Positions 25,146-34,281 of a DNA stretch of 64,000 nt are shown here, in pieces; within the stretch, counting starts at the first letter, position 1; every line of letters starts with the position of its first letter. Source of the DNA: a bacterium (lineage in GTDB: Bacteria > Oederibacteriota > JAAXVQ01 > JAUVAV01). The position numbers were made by a program, and so were the translations under genes. The notes under the pieces are model-generated. The model did no database searches. It worked only from the letters and a program-made list of their open reading frames with translations, and was not told the DNA's origin. The stretch lies in assembly GCA_021108215.1 (NCBI GenBank), contig JAIORK010000026.1, positions 103,397-167,396 on the forward strand, in the 5' to 3' direction.

Positions 25146-25690
25146 ACGGTCTCATCCAATCCTTTCCTACCCAAATTTTTCTCGTAATAAATTTTAATCG
25201 CTTCCGCCGCTTCGTGAATATCCAACGGACCCGTATCACAGGTCCAATCCGCCTTGGCATAGGCGGATTGCCGCTGCGCAAGCAATGCCCTGATCCGCTG
25301 GATAACTTCCGCCTGGGTACCCGCCAAAAGCGGCCGATCCGACGCCGTGCCAACTCTCTTTAAAACAACATCCGGCTCGGCAGTCAAGCAGACCACGCAA
25401 CCCAGCTTGCGCATCAAAGACCAATTTTGTTCAGCCAGCACGATACCGCCGCCTGTGGCGATAACCTGCCGTGTCATCCCCGCCTCAACAAACTGTTTTA
25501 AAACACGGGTTTCCCATGTGCGAAAAACGCCTTCGCCGTCCTGGGAAAAAATATCTGATATGGATTTCCCGGCAAGCCGAATAATTGAATCATCGGTATC
25601 AAGAAATGAAAACTGAAGGTTGTCCGCCAGTCGGCGCCCGACCATGCTTTTCCCGGTCCCCATAAATCCAACCAGAATAATATTCATCAT
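25139..25690 (-). CDS. aroK: Shikimate kinase
   Basis: 183 residues. P-loop GFMGTGKS (8-15), the substrate-binding LDTDDSI with Asp33/Asp34, Arg57 in FRTWE, the glycine triplet ATGGGI (78-83) and the lid arginine in SDRPLL (Arg119). Phosphorylates shikimate at the 3-hydroxyl using ATP. Overlaps aroC by four bases and the ptb gene by seven, so the three are one transcript. Position just after the pilMNOPQ block matches the pil-aro neighbourhood of proteobacteria. Confidence 0.96.
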   Translation of the reverse strand: MMNIILVGFMGTGKSMVGRRLADNLQFSFLDTDDSIIRLAGKSISDIFSQDGEGVFRTWETRVLKQFVEAGMTRQVIATGGGIVLAEQNWSLMRKLGCVVCLTAEPDVVLKRVGTASDRPLLAGTQAEVIQRIRALLAQRQSAYAKADWTCDTGPLDIHEAAEAIKIYYEKNLGRKGLDETVC

Positions 25691-26859
25691 CGTCTATCTA
25701 AATACCGCTGATACGTTTTCCAGTTGGCGCGCATTTCGGAAAGTGAATCACCGCCAAATTTTTCCTGCCATTTTTTCACCAATTCCATTGCCAGCATGGC
25801 TTCACCTACCACGGCTGCCGCCGGGACCGCGCAGACATCGGAGCGTTCATACCCCGCCACCAATGCGCGCTTGCTTTGCATATCAATTGATTTAAGTGGT
25901 TTGCGCAAAGTGGAAATCGGCTTCATCGCCACCCGGACCAACAAGGGTTCTCCCGTGCTGATCCCACCTTCCACCCCGCCGGCATTATTCGTCCGCCTGC
26001 TAAATCCCCCGTTTTTTCCACCCTTGCGATACGTAATCACATCATGCACTTTCGAACCGGGCAACTGTGCGGCATCAAATCCCAGTCCAAAAGCAACACC
26101 CTTCATCGCCGGAATACTCATCATCGCACCGGCAATTGCCATATCCAGACGTCTGTCCCATTGTGCATGACTACCTAATCCCGGAACCAACCCCCAGGCT
26201 GAGACTGTAAAAACCCCTCCCAGGGTATCCCCTTGATGCTGCGCCCGGTCAATCGCTGTATGTATTTTTCTGGAAACCGTCTCATCTGGACAATGGGTAT
26301 CGGATTGATCCGCTTTTTTTGCCAGCCGGGCCGGTGACCCGGTCGGTAAGTTTGCATGAATACCGCCGATCTGATCCACCCAGGACCCGAGTTCCACACC
26401 AAATGCCGCCAACAGAACTTTCGCCACCGCACCCGCTGCAACCCGTGTCGCTGTTTCGCGCGCAGAGGCGCGTTCTAAAATATCGCGAAAATCACTCCGG
26501 TCATATTTAAGCCCGCCCACCAAATCAGCATGACCCGGCCGGGGACGATGAATGCGGTCAAACGCTGCACTCTTGTCCAATTTTTCAGGATCCATAGCCT
26601 GTTCCCAATTTTTCCAGTCACGATTTTCAATCACCAGGGTAATCGGACTCCCCAGGGTTTCACCATGGCGCATTCCCGAGGTAACCCGGACCCGGTCCTT
26701 TTCAATCAACATTCGATCACCGCGACCATATCCTTTTTGACGACGCGCCAACTCGCGGTTAATCTTCTCTAACGGCAATACCAAACCGGCCGGCATCCCT
26801 TCGATAATAACACTCAAGGATGGACCGTGTGATTCTCCGGCAGATAAAAAACGAAACAT
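25687..26859 (-). CDS. aroC: Chorismate synthase
   Basis: 390 residues. Signatures FRFLSAGESHGPSLSVIIEG at the N-terminus, RRQKGYGRGDRMLIE, RPRPGHADLVGGLKY, RASARETATRVAAGAVAKVLL, and near the C-terminus MKPISTLRKPL and YERSDVCAVPAAAVV. An FMN-dependent lyase that converts EPSP to chorismate, the last common step of aromatic amino-acid synthesis. Full length and intact. The ribosome-binding site is weak. 84 bases separate it from pilQ, and it overlaps aroK by four. Confidence 0.97.
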   Translation of the reverse strand: MFRFLSAGESHGPSLSVIIEGMPAGLVLPLEKINRELARRQKGYGRGDRMLIEKDRVRVTSGMRHGETLGSPITLVIENRDWKNWEQAMDPEKLDKSAAFDRIHRPRPGHADLVGGLKYDRSDFRDILERASARETATRVAAGAVAKVLLAAFGVELGSWVDQIGGIHANLPTGSPARLAKKADQSDTHCPDETVSRKIHTAIDRAQHQGDTLGGVFTVSAWGLVPGLGSHAQWDRRLDMAIAGAMMSIPAMKGVAFGLGFDAAQLPGSKVHDVITYRKGGKNGGFSRRTNNAGGVEGGISTGEPLLVRVAMKPISTLRKPLKSIDMQSKRALVAGYERSDVCAVPAAAVVGEAMLAMELVKKWQEKFGGDSLSEMRANWKTYQRYLDRR

Positions 26860-26943
26860 GAATAAATACTCGCTTTCTGTATTTTTTAAAATTCCAAAAG
26901 ACCCAACTGAAAAACTTTTTTTATACGACCTGCTTTTTTACAA

Positions 26944-29496
26944 TTATTCTAAAATATGCGTGGTTAAAAAAACCACCAATTCAACCTTGTTTTTCGTGGT
27001 CACATTGCTCCTGAATAAAAAACCCAGCAACGGAATGTCTCCCAACAGGGGAACCTTTGATTCCCGCGTGATTGACTCATCACGTACCATGCCGCCGATG
27101 GCAATGGTTTCTCCGTCATCCACCATCATCTGGGTGGTGGCTGAACGCGTGCTGGTCGAAGGCGGTGTCCCTGTATTTGTCACGGTCGTGACAGTCAGGG
27201 TGAGCGGATTCATAAGCACCTGTCCATCCCGGGTAACCTGCGGCGTCACGGTAAGGGTAATCGGCAATTCAAGATATGTAATCACATTGGACACAACCCC
27301 GTTGCTAATATTGCTGGTTGCATAGGGAATATTCTGGCTCGCCTTTAGCGTTGCCGTCTGATTATTCAACGTAGCAATTCTGGGATTGGAAATGGTATTC
27401 ACTTTGCCCTTGGATTCCAGTACTGAAAGCGTCGCAGCCAAATCCATCCCCGCCTGCAATGTACCGATTGTCAACTGTCCCACAACGCCGCCTGTAACCG
27501 GATTGGAGCTAAGGGATATATTTGGATTCCGGGTGGCCGCTGTATGGGCTGCATTCCAGTTCACGCCTAAATCTATTTCCGAGGAGTGTGACACCTCTAC
27601 AATCCGCGCCTCAATCATGACCTGCTGCGCTTTGGTGTCCAGACTCCTTAGCATACGCGCAATTTTATTGATATTGCCCGGAAGATCATTGACGACCAAA
27701 GCATTTTCATTGCTATTGGATTCCAGTGACCCGAGTGAAGATAAAATTGATTTAATTAAAGGTGCTACCTTTTCAACTTGTGTATAACTAAGTGAAAAAG
27801 ATCGCGTGACCAAACGGCTCTGCCGGTCCATGTCGGCGATAACATCCTTGATACGCGACATGTCGCTGGGAATGGCGGAAACCACGACACGGTTTTCCGC
27901 CGGTTCAAGCACCACCTGACTCCTGCTCCCATCAGTAAACACACCTTCCAACGACGTTTTAATATTTGAATTTTTCACCTCAATATTCTTGAGTGAAAAA
28001 ACCCGGGTTTCAACCGGAAATTCTTTGGCCAGGCCGACACGCAGCGTATTGCCGTCAACCCCATAGGCCATCTGACGCGGCCGGAGAATAAAATCCAGCA
28101 CATTTTTCAATGGCTGCTCATTAATGGAAAGCGTCACCTGCGACTGCGTCCCTTCCAGCATCTCCAACCCCGGCGTGACAATCAGATCAAATCCCGCATC
28201 TTGCGCCAAGGCCCGCAACAGTGCACTTAAATCAGCATTTTGTAAATCAACTGAAATCCGCGAATTAAGATTGCCGCGCTTGCGGCCGGGCTGCAGCGTT
28301 CCCGGATTGTCAAACTCGATCAGAACCTGATTCTGGTCTTTGAAAACCAAATACGGACTGGTTGAATGAAGTGTGGTCCGGATATCCACCACCGGTTGGT
28401 TGTCTTCCTTTTTTTGGCGAGCCCTGACTTTTTTTATCACCCCGGCCGGCAATCCGGAAGGCGACCCCTGCCAGGTAAGTGCCGCACCATAAATCTGCAA
28501 AGAAACAATCCGTCCCTGGCGTTCTCGTTTGACCCGGTACTTCGCCTGACCATCTGTCGTGATCGTCAGACGTGTTTTCTCACCAATGTCCGACACCGCG
28601 ACATCAACAACATGATAAGATGCGCCGGCCGGCATCATTTTGCGGGAAGATGGACGCTCTTGCCGGGACGCGTTTTTAGCCGCTTGCGTTGTATCCGGCT
28701 CCCGGTCATAACGGGATGCATAACGCCGGGGAAGCTTGAGGGTAATCCCGCTTGAATACGTCTCGCGCACCCACTTGACGCTTTCCTCCAAATCAAACAC
28801 GACCCATACATCCGCATCATGTTGTGCACTGCGAATTCTGTTAAGCGGTGATTGATTCACCGTGAGTCGGTTGGGTTTCCAGGTCAAAAGTGTATTGCGA
28901 ACCTTCAGCAGCAAACGGTCGGGGTTGGAAAGGTAGGTCATGGCACTCTGCGTTTTATTCGTTGTCACGATGGTCACTTGCGGCAAACCGTTTATCGTCT
29001 CGACCGAGATGCGTGTCAGACGCGCGGCCCAGTCCATTGCTTCCTCTGCATCCTGCGCATCCTCGTCCGTATCAGCTTCCGTCTCTGCACTGTCAGACCT
29101 GACTTCTTCAGCCTGTTCCGCCGCAGTATTTTCCTCAATCCCAACGGCAATTGTTCCTTCACTCTCATCGACAGCATCCGCCGCCAATCCGCTGGAGAAC
29201 GGACAAAATAAAAACAGTATGACCCACACCATTAAGGCCCATCGCGTCACAAGCCGGTATTTGCGTCGAGAGAGGTTCGCCCTGCCCCAAATACGGCAGG
29301 ATGTCGCACCGATCTGCGGAACTATCAATTCGGTGCTCCACCTTAAATCGGCGGTATTGACTTGCTTCATCGATGGACTTACCCGGCATCCAGCATTCGC
29401 CGGACACGGTACGCCGGGCAGGCTGTCCATCGTGTTCGCACTAGCACGATAATTTTCCATAAGACGGCCAACGCTCCTTTCTTCATGATTCATCAT
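26944..29496 (-). CDS. pilQ: Type IV pilus secretin PilQ with aberrant N-terminal extension
   Basis: 850 residues as an open frame. A signal peptide is seen only at about residues 83-104 (TRWALMVWVILFLFCPFSS). Two AMIN-type domains (about 150-235 and 300-400) follow, then an STN/secretin N-domain (ISVDLQNADLSALLRALAQD), a NolW-like N3 region (YTQVEKVAPLIKSILSSLG) and the secretin core ending VPLLGDIPLLGFLFRSN. It forms the outer-membrane pore of the pilus. Residues 13-80 are encoded partly by a dispersed repeat (29381-29455) and do not resemble a leader. The true start is uncertain: ATG 29496, ATG 29460 (AAAGGAG 13 bases upstream), ATG 29370 or GTG 29250. Function is certain, the start is not. 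Confidence 0.93.
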   Translation of the reverse strand: MMNHEERSVGRLMENYRASANTMDSLPGVPCPANAGCRVSPSMKQVNTADLRWSTELIVPQIGATSCRIWGRANLSRRKYRLVTRWALMVWVILFLFCPFSSGLAADAVDESEGTIAVGIEENTAAEQAEEVRSDSAETEADTDEDAQDAEEAMDWAARLTRISVETINGLPQVTIVTTNKTQSAMTYLSNPDRLLLKVRNTLLTWKPNRLTVNQSPLNRIRSAQHDADVWVVFDLEESVKWVRETYSSGITLKLPRRYASRYDREPDTTQAAKNASRQERPSSRKMMPAGASYHVVDVAVSDIGEKTRLTITTDGQAKYRVKRERQGRIVSLQIYGAALTWQGSPSGLPAGVIKKVRARQKKEDNQPVVDIRTTLHSTSPYLVFKDQNQVLIEFDNPGTLQPGRKRGNLNSRISVDLQNADLSALLRALAQDAGFDLIVTPGLEMLEGTQSQVTLSINEQPLKNVLDFILRPRQMAYGVDGNTLRVGLAKEFPVETRVFSLKNIEVKNSNIKTSLEGVFTDGSRSQVVLEPAENRVVVSAIPSDMSRIKDVIADMDRQSRLVTRSFSLSYTQVEKVAPLIKSILSSLGSLESNSNENALVVNDLPGNINKIARMLRSLDTKAQQVMIEARIVEVSHSSEIDLGVNWNAAHTAATRNPNISLSSNPVTGGVVGQLTIGTLQAGMDLAATLSVLESKGKVNTISNPRIATLNNQTATLKASQNIPYATSNISNGVVSNVITYLELPITLTVTPQVTRDGQVLMNPLTLTVTTVTNTGTPPSTSTRSATTQMMVDDGETIAIGGMVRDESITRESKVPLLGDIPLLGFLFRSNVTTKNKVELVVFLTTHILE
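29381..29455 (-). repeat. Dispersed repeat copy inside the 5' end of pilQ
   Basis: Read on the minus strand it contains TTATCGTGCTA, then CAGCCTGCCCGGC, then CGGCGAATGC and CCGGGTAA in that order. The sequence at 41013-41080 has TTATCGTGCTA, CAGACTGCCCGGC, CGGCGGATGC and CCGGTAA in the same order, and 63838-63885 shares the central part (CCTGCCCGG, GGTGTCAGGCGAAT). This copy is translated as part of the PilQ frame. Confidence 0.55.
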
Positions 29497-29500
29497 TTAT

Positions 29501-29941
29501 TTACTTCGCGCGAAGCTTAAAAACAATCTGTTTCTCACCTTGTTTCAAAATTACTTTTCCCGGATTGACAACCTTACCCGTAATCCCGGAAACCGTTTGA
29601 TGATTTTCCCGGTAGAGCTTCCCGTTTTTTAGCAAAAATCCGAATTTCGGGCCTGACTGCGATGCAAACAAAGCCACTGCCTGCCGGGAATTACGAATCA
29701 CGCCGGTGAGACGCAGCGTCTCGATATCCACTTTCTGCATCACATTAAACAACCGTCCCGCCAGCGGTTTGACAAAGGGGTCCCGCCGACCTTTGGACAT
29801 ATATTTAACTTGTGGTTTCACCTGAAGGGTCTCACTTGAATCCGCCACACTCCCCCCATTGCTTCCGAAAGAAGAAACCGGTATACCGATTGCCAAACAG
29901 ATCCCTACGATTCCAATGGTTTTATTAATCACGTTGCACAT
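29501..29941 (-). CDS. pilP: Type IV pilus assembly protein PilP
   Basis: 146 residues with an N-terminal hydrophobic leader (IGIVGICLAIGIPVSS). The conserved GRRDPFVKPL (about 51-60) is the PilP hallmark, followed by the small beta domain (LRLTGVIRNSRQAVALF... GKVVNPGKVILKQGEKQIVFKL). PilP is an inner-membrane-linked periplasmic protein that joins the PilN/PilO complex to the secretin. There is no lipobox cysteine at the usual place, so membrane attachment may be by an uncleaved helix. Overlaps pilO by 17 bases; five bases separate it from the longest pilQ frame. Confidence 0.92.
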   Translation of the reverse strand: MCNVINKTIGIVGICLAIGIPVSSFGSNGGSVADSSETLQVKPQVKYMSKGRRDPFVKPLAGRLFNVMQKVDIETLRLTGVIRNSRQAVALFASQSGPKFGFLLKNGKLYRENHQTVSGITGKVVNPGKVILKQGEKQIVFKLRAK

Positions 29942-30464
29942 AGGTCACCAATACCATCCGGGCTGTTATCGAGTCCATATTTTTTTCCCCCGCGCGCGCG
30001 GTAATCTGAAGGTCCCGGGTGTTGATCAAACGCGGCAAAGCCGCCAGCTTGCTCACAAATGTCCCCAGAGCATGATAATCACATGTAATGGTTACCTGGA
30101 CCGGCTGAAATACATAGCCTTCACCGGCAATAACCGGTTGCGGAGCAAATTGAAAATCCTTGATATTACACTCGGCCGCCACCCGGGTCACGTCCTTAAG
30201 CAAAAGTGGGATGCGCGGCTGACTGGGAACTTCGTTCTCCAGTTGCTGCATCTCAATTTGGAGCCTCCCCATGCGTGCCATAAACTCATCGTAGCGTGCT
30301 ACCAGTTCCTGGGCTGTGGCCAATTGTTTTTGCTGATCCTGCAACACCTGTTTTTTCTCAACCAACCGCTGATTAAGCGGGAAAAAAGCAAACAGGCTGT
30401 ACAGCACCAGCACAACCGTACTCCCGATGCCAATGATGATATAGCGAATCATGTCGCGGTTCAC
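29925..30464 (-). CDS. pilO: Type IV pilus assembly protein PilO
   Basis: 179 residues. One transmembrane helix near the N-terminus (IIIGIGSTVVLVLYSLFAFF), a coiled coil (NQRLVEKKQVLQDQQKQLATAQELVARY), then the ferredoxin-like fold with KDVTRVAAECNIKDFQFAP and VQVTITCDYHALGTFVSKLAALPRLI. Heterodimerises with PilN in the periplasm. Overlaps pilN by four bases (ATGA) and pilP by 17. Confidence 0.93.
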   Translation of the reverse strand: MNRDMIRYIIIGIGSTVVLVLYSLFAFFPLNQRLVEKKQVLQDQQKQLATAQELVARYDEFMARMGRLQIEMQQLENEVPSQPRIPLLLKDVTRVAAECNIKDFQFAPQPVIAGEGYVFQPVQVTITCDYHALGTFVSKLAALPRLINTRDLQITARAGEKNMDSITARMVLVTYVQRD

Positions 30465-31051
30465 TTTTCTTTCTCCTCGGACGCTTCCATTGGCAAGACC
30501 TCAGCAAAATGCATTTTCAATTTAAATTGTACCTGGGAGCGATTCCCCCTCTGGGTCTCATTGAGTGCTTCCAGTGTTACTTCCGTAAAAAAATCCGAAT
30601 TTTCCAGCATAGTTAAAAAATCCGCGACAGAAATTTTGTGATAGGCCTCGCCTTCCAGTGTCAACACCAGACGTTTTTTCCCAGCCTGGCGTTCGGAAAG
30701 CAATTTGGTCAACCACATATCATCTTGCACGACATTGGCAAGCTCGTCCAATATTTTGATCCAAATCGGCTGTTCCTGTGTCAAGCGGCCGATCATCGCC
30801 TTGAGCTTGACAATTTTTTCCTCCTGCCGCGCCAAACTGAGCAAGGGCCCGGTTTTATCCGCCAAAGCCGCTTCGGCAGCGTGCAAGTCCGCGATTTTTT
30901 TCTCCACGCCCCGCGTTTGTGCCAAAACATTTAATAATACCATAACCAGTACAATCGCCGCCAGCGACCCGGCGATTACCAAATAGGTGTACAGCCGAAT
31001 GACGCCTTTGGTTTTTCTAATTTTGAGGGGGAGTAGATTGATCTTAAGCAT
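30461..31051 (-). CDS. pilN: Type IV pilus assembly protein PilN
   Basis: 196 residues. The conserved cytoplasmic start MLKINLLPLKIRK holds the PilM-binding INLLP motif. A transmembrane helix (LVIAGSLAAIVLVMVLLNV), a coiled coil and a small alpha/beta domain (LLSERQAGKKRLVLTLEGEAYHKISVADFLTMLENS) follow. It lies two bases after pilM and overlaps pilO. Confidence 0.95.
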   Translation of the reverse strand: MLKINLLPLKIRKTKGVIRLYTYLVIAGSLAAIVLVMVLLNVLAQTRGVEKKIADLHAAEAALADKTGPLLSLARQEEKIVKLKAMIGRLTQEQPIWIKILDELANVVQDDMWLTKLLSERQAGKKRLVLTLEGEAYHKISVADFLTMLENSDFFTEVTLEALNETQRGNRSQVQFKLKMHFAEVLPMEASEEKEK

Positions 31052-31053
31052 GA

Positions 31054-32160
31054 CTACTCCGCATCCCGCAATGCCAGACCCACGCCAATATTAAACATCT
31101 GCGCGTTCTGTGTAATAAACTCCAGATCAAAATCTTTTTCCGGAATAATCACTTCCTTGAAGGGATCATTTCGCTCAACACTGACATCAAATTTTTCAGA
31201 CAAATATTTATCGAGATTTTTTAGTTTTGCGGCGCCGCCGGAAAGTACAATCCGTGAAATGGATTTTTGGCGGATTGTACTTTCATAATAATCAAAAGAG
31301 CGTTGGATCTCAGCCACCAATTTATTCAAAATAGGCGTAATCGCCTCACCGATTCGGGCTGACTTGTCATCGTTCTTGGGAATTTCCATCTGCATGATAT
31401 CTTCCGATTCAATTAAAACCTCGCCCTCTTCTTTTTTCAAAATTTCGGCTTCATTAAAACTGACATCAAACTCGCGTTGAATTTCCCGGCTAAAACTGTT
31501 TCCCGCCACAGCCACGTCGCGGGTCAGATGGGTCACGCCGTCTTCCAGAATATTAATCGTGGTCAACTTGGCGCCGATATTAATCAGACCGATTGTCTCT
31601 CCGGTGTTTTCACCGTAATTTACCTCAAAGGCATTTTGCAATGCAAAGGTATCCACATCGATGAGCACCGGATTAAGGCCTGCCAAATGAAGCAGTGTGA
31701 TATGCATATCAATAATTTCTTCTTTGGCAGCCACCAGCAGAACCTCAATTTTTTCAATACCTTCTTCTTCGATCTCACCTAAAATGGAAAAATCCAGAAT
31801 GACCTGGTCAATGGCCAGGGGAATATATTGCTCTGCTTCATAACTGATAACATTTTTCAGCTCATCTTCACTCATCTTGGGCAATTTAACATAACGCACA
31901 ATCACCGAGTCACCCGCAATGGAAGAGATCACATTTTTTGTTGTAATTTTATTTTCCTTGAGCAACGTCTTAATCGTAGCCGCCAGCATTTCATCGCGCA
32001 CGACCGGATCCGCTTCTTCCTGAATTTCAGTGGGGATTTCCTTGATGACAAGATGGGTCAAACGAAGCTGTTCACCCCGTTTTTGGAGCTGAACAGCTTT
32101 GATGGTATGACTGCCAATATCCAGACCTAATAGTTTACGATTTTTGAGGAAGTCGAGCAC
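31054..32160 (-). CDS. pilM: Type IV pilus actin-like ATPase PilM
   Basis: 368 residues, slightly longer than usual (about 350). GTG start with an AAAGGAGG box 6 bases upstream. FtsA-type fold: LLGLDIGSHTIKAVQLQKRG, an SHS2 segment (NVISSIAGDSVIVRYVKLPKMSEDEL), IGLINIGAKLTTINILEDG and ISRIVLSGGAAKLKNLDKYL. Binds the INLLP peptide of PilN and forms the cytoplasmic ring of the pilus machine. First gene of pilMNOPQ. It is a distant relative of the long FtsA-like protein at 17925-20075. Confidence 0.95.
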   Translation of the reverse strand: MLDFLKNRKLLGLDIGSHTIKAVQLQKRGEQLRLTHLVIKEIPTEIQEEADPVVRDEMLAATIKTLLKENKITTKNVISSIAGDSVIVRYVKLPKMSEDELKNVISYEAEQYIPLAIDQVILDFSILGEIEEEGIEKIEVLLVAAKEEIIDMHITLLHLAGLNPVLIDVDTFALQNAFEVNYGENTGETIGLINIGAKLTTINILEDGVTHLTRDVAVAGNSFSREIQREFDVSFNEAEILKKEEGEVLIESEDIMQMEIPKNDDKSARIGEAITPILNKLVAEIQRSFDYYESTIRQKSISRIVLSGGAAKLKNLDKYLSEKFDVSVERNDPFKEVIIPEKDFDLEFITQNAQMFNIGVGLALRDAE

Positions 32161-32508
32161 CCACGCCTCCTTTTATCTCTCAACCAAGACAGGCCCGTCT
32201 GATTTATCAATTCACTGCTGGACCGTATAAAACAGTGACTACAAAAAAAATATGTGCAATGAAATATTCCAGCACTTTTTTAAGTTTTTTGTTAATATAC
32301 CAATCTCTTCCTCACAGGCCTTAGGCCGGATCTGGAAAATACTTCTTTTTTCAGGATTATAAAGAGCAATGCCGGAAAAAGCAAGAAAAAAAAGAGCAAT
32401 TCAGGACAAACAAAATTCTTAACCAACAACAACCGAAGATAATACCCTTCAGGTCTTATTTGCGAATAAAGTCTGCTTGAAATACAGGATCGTGTGTATC
32501 ACTTATTA
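32161..32508. other. Non-coding gap between pilin and pilM
   Basis: 348 bases, AT-rich, with no open frame that looks real. It holds a short perfect palindrome GGCCTTAGGCC near 32318 and several A/T runs. It must contain the 3' end of the pilin transcript and probably a pilM promoter, but I find no clear intrinsic terminator and no consensus promoter. Confidence 0.6.
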
Positions 32509-33000
32509 TTAATAGCCATAGGTTGTATAAGAAACACCATTTGTATCCGTGTAGGAACTGTTAATCCAGATACGCCCGGTATTGGACTGGTTAGGGCCGT
32601 CATAGCGCCAGCCAATACCTTGAACAGCGGGTTTGCTTAAACCCGGCGCTTCATTGAAAGCCTTGTAGATCACTTGATTTCCGGCCGGACTTTTAGCAGT
32701 ATCATCCGGATAGGTCACCAAAACTTTGGGCATCACCGGAAGATAATCACCAAATCCATAACCAGGTGTTTTATCCATCACATCCAGGGTTGTCGGCCAA
32801 ATCCCTTCATGATCACCATAGTAAATTGAGATCGCAGCCTTGATCGCGCTGATATTCGCTTTGGTCGTACTCTCCCGCGCTTTCTCCCGCAAGTCCTGAA
32901 AATAGGGATATGCCAATGCCGCGACAATGCCAAGTATCGCAATGAAAATCGCAATTTCAATATACGTAAACCCTTTTTCCTGAGATGCCAATTGTCGCAT
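32509..33000 (-). CDS. Type IV pilin / pseudopilin
   Basis: 163 residues. Class III prepilin leader MRQLASQEKG cut before Phe11, followed by FTYIEIAIFIAILGIVAALAY with Glu at mature position 5, as needed for assembly. GAGGGGA lies 8 bases before the ATG. The long N-terminal helix leads to a GspG-like head (STTKANISAIKAAISIYYGDHEGIWPTTLD), so a major pseudopilin is possible, but its place between pilT and pilM favours a pilus subunit. The head is short, with no cysteine pair. Tyr/Thr-rich C-terminus (SYTDTNGVSYTTYGY). Confidence 0.9.
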   Translation of the reverse strand: MRQLASQEKGFTYIEIAIFIAILGIVAALAYPYFQDLREKARESTTKANISAIKAAISIYYGDHEGIWPTTLDVMDKTPGYGFGDYLPVMPKVLVTYPDDTAKSPAGNQVIYKAFNEAPGLSKPAVQGIGWRYDGPNQSNTGRIWINSSYTDTNGVSYTTYGY

Positions 33001-33032
33001 AATACAAATCCCCTCTATATAAATACGATCAC

Positions 33033-34097
33033 CTACATGGTGCCTTTAACCAGTTGTTGTAAGTCACGCGGATCAGTGGTTCTGGAAAATATTTCATTAT
33101 ACGTTACCAGTTGCTTCTGATACAAATCAAACAATGCCTGATTCATGGTTTGCATGCCATACTCACTTCCAGTCTGCATGACTGCAGAAATTTGCTGCTC
33201 TTTTTCCTCACGAATTAAATTACGCACCGCCGAAGTGGGAATCAAAATCTCGCAGGCCATGGCGCGCCCCGAAGAATAACCACGCGGCAAAAGCTGCTGC
33301 GCCATGATGGCCTGCAGCACCGTGGAAAGCTGCACACGCACGCGAAACTGCTCATGCGGATCAAACGTACTGACAATCCGATAAATTGCCTGCACAGAGT
33401 CGGTAGATTCCATAGCTGCAATAACCAAATGCCCGGTCTCAGCCAGGGTCAGCGCCGCCGCAATGGTTTGCGGTGTTTTAAACTCACTAAGCAGCACAAC
33501 ATCCGGATCCGAACAAAGTGCGTTTTTCAAAGCACTCCCGAAATTTTCCGAATCGGTGCCAATCTCCCGCTGGTTGACAATTGACTTCTCATGATTAAAA
33601 ATATACTCAATCGGTTCTTCAATGGTGAGAACATGGACCGCTTTATTCTGATTAATCCAATTGATCATGGCGGCCAAGGTCGTTGATTTTCCCGAACCGG
33701 TCGGGCCGGTAACCAACACCAGTCCTTTGGGAAGCTGAACAATGTCCGTCACAATCGGCGGCAACCCTAATTCTTCAAAATTGGTGATCTCATCAGGAAT
33801 ACGCCGCAGGTTGGCTGCAATGTTTCCCTGCTGCTTAAAAACATTCATGCGAACACGTCCGATATTTCCGATCCCAAATGAAATGGTAATCTCGTTTTCC
33901 CGGCCTAATTTTTCCCGTTGTTCGTCGGTCAGCACCTGATAAATTAAAGTCGCACACAATTCAGGTTTAAGCCGCTCCAGCTCGCTGCTTACAATTTCCC
34001 CATCAATGCGTAAGGTTGGCGCCGCATTGGAAGTAATATGTAAATCAGACGCTTTTTTTTCAAACAACAGGCGAATAAGCATCTCAATGGTGATCAT
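33033..34097 (-). CDS. PilT-like pilus ATPase with non-canonical motifs
   Basis: 354 residues, PilT length. Intact Walker A GPTGSGKST (131-139), Asp box LTIEEPIEY (158-165) and the PilT-specific AVRNLIREEK near the C-terminus. The Walker B region normally reads LVGEMRD but here is LLSEFKT (202-208): the catalytic Glu205 stays, while Arg and Asp are lost. The His box, normally TLHTNSA, is AAMESTDS (227-234) with Glu230 in the His position. It should be a hexameric ATPase that retracts pili or assists PilT, but the changes question full activity. No pilB or pilC nearby. GGGAGG lies 9 bases before the start. Confidence 0.85.
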   Translation of the reverse strand: MITIEMLIRLLFEKKASDLHITSNAAPTLRIDGEIVSSELERLKPELCATLIYQVLTDEQREKLGRENEITISFGIGNIGRVRMNVFKQQGNIAANLRRIPDEITNFEELGLPPIVTDIVQLPKGLVLVTGPTGSGKSTTLAAMINWINQNKAVHVLTIEEPIEYIFNHEKSIVNQREIGTDSENFGSALKNALCSDPDVVLLSEFKTPQTIAAALTLAETGHLVIAAMESTDSVQAIYRIVSTFDPHEQFRVRVQLSTVLQAIMAQQLLPRGYSSGRAMACEILIPTSAVRNLIREEKEQQISAVMQTGSEYGMQTMNQALFDLYQKQLVTYNEIFSRTTDPRDLQQLVKGTM

Positions 34098-34130
34098 ATT
34101 AAAACGCCTCCCTTACCGGAATAGTCTTTT

Positions 34131-34161
34131 ATTATATCATCTTTTGTTTTTTTCAAATCAA
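34131..34161 (-). promoter_or_regulatory. Promoter upstream of pilT
   Basis: On the minus strand a perfect TATAAT (34136-34131) stands 34 bases before the pilT start, with TTGATT (34161-34156) 19 bases upstream of it. The spacer is two bases longer than ideal. It would separate pilT-pilin from the preceding rsmE-aroE transcript. Confidence 0.45.
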
Positions 34162-34244
34162 CATAATTTCAAATCAAAATCCACGCTTCAAAAAAGCAAA
34201 AATGATTTACCCTCCTTCTCTCTTCATTTCTTCACTATTGCCTT

Positions 34245-34279
34245 TCTCCGTGGACTCCGTGTTCCCCGTGGTGAAAAAT
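34245..34279. repeat. Short CCGTGG-rich intergenic repeat
   Basis: TCTCCGTGGACTCCGTG followed by TTCCCCGTGGTGAAAAAT contains three near-direct CCGTG units. I recognise this wording as a recurrent intergenic sequence in many genomes; only one copy is in the window, so repeat status here rests on memory. Confidence 0.35.
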
Positions 34280-34281
34280 TT

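Noticed and set aside
32245..32275. Sigma-54-like CTGG...TTGCA before pilM
   Set aside because: The spacing between GG and GC is 11 and not 10 bases, and the -24 element lacks CAC.
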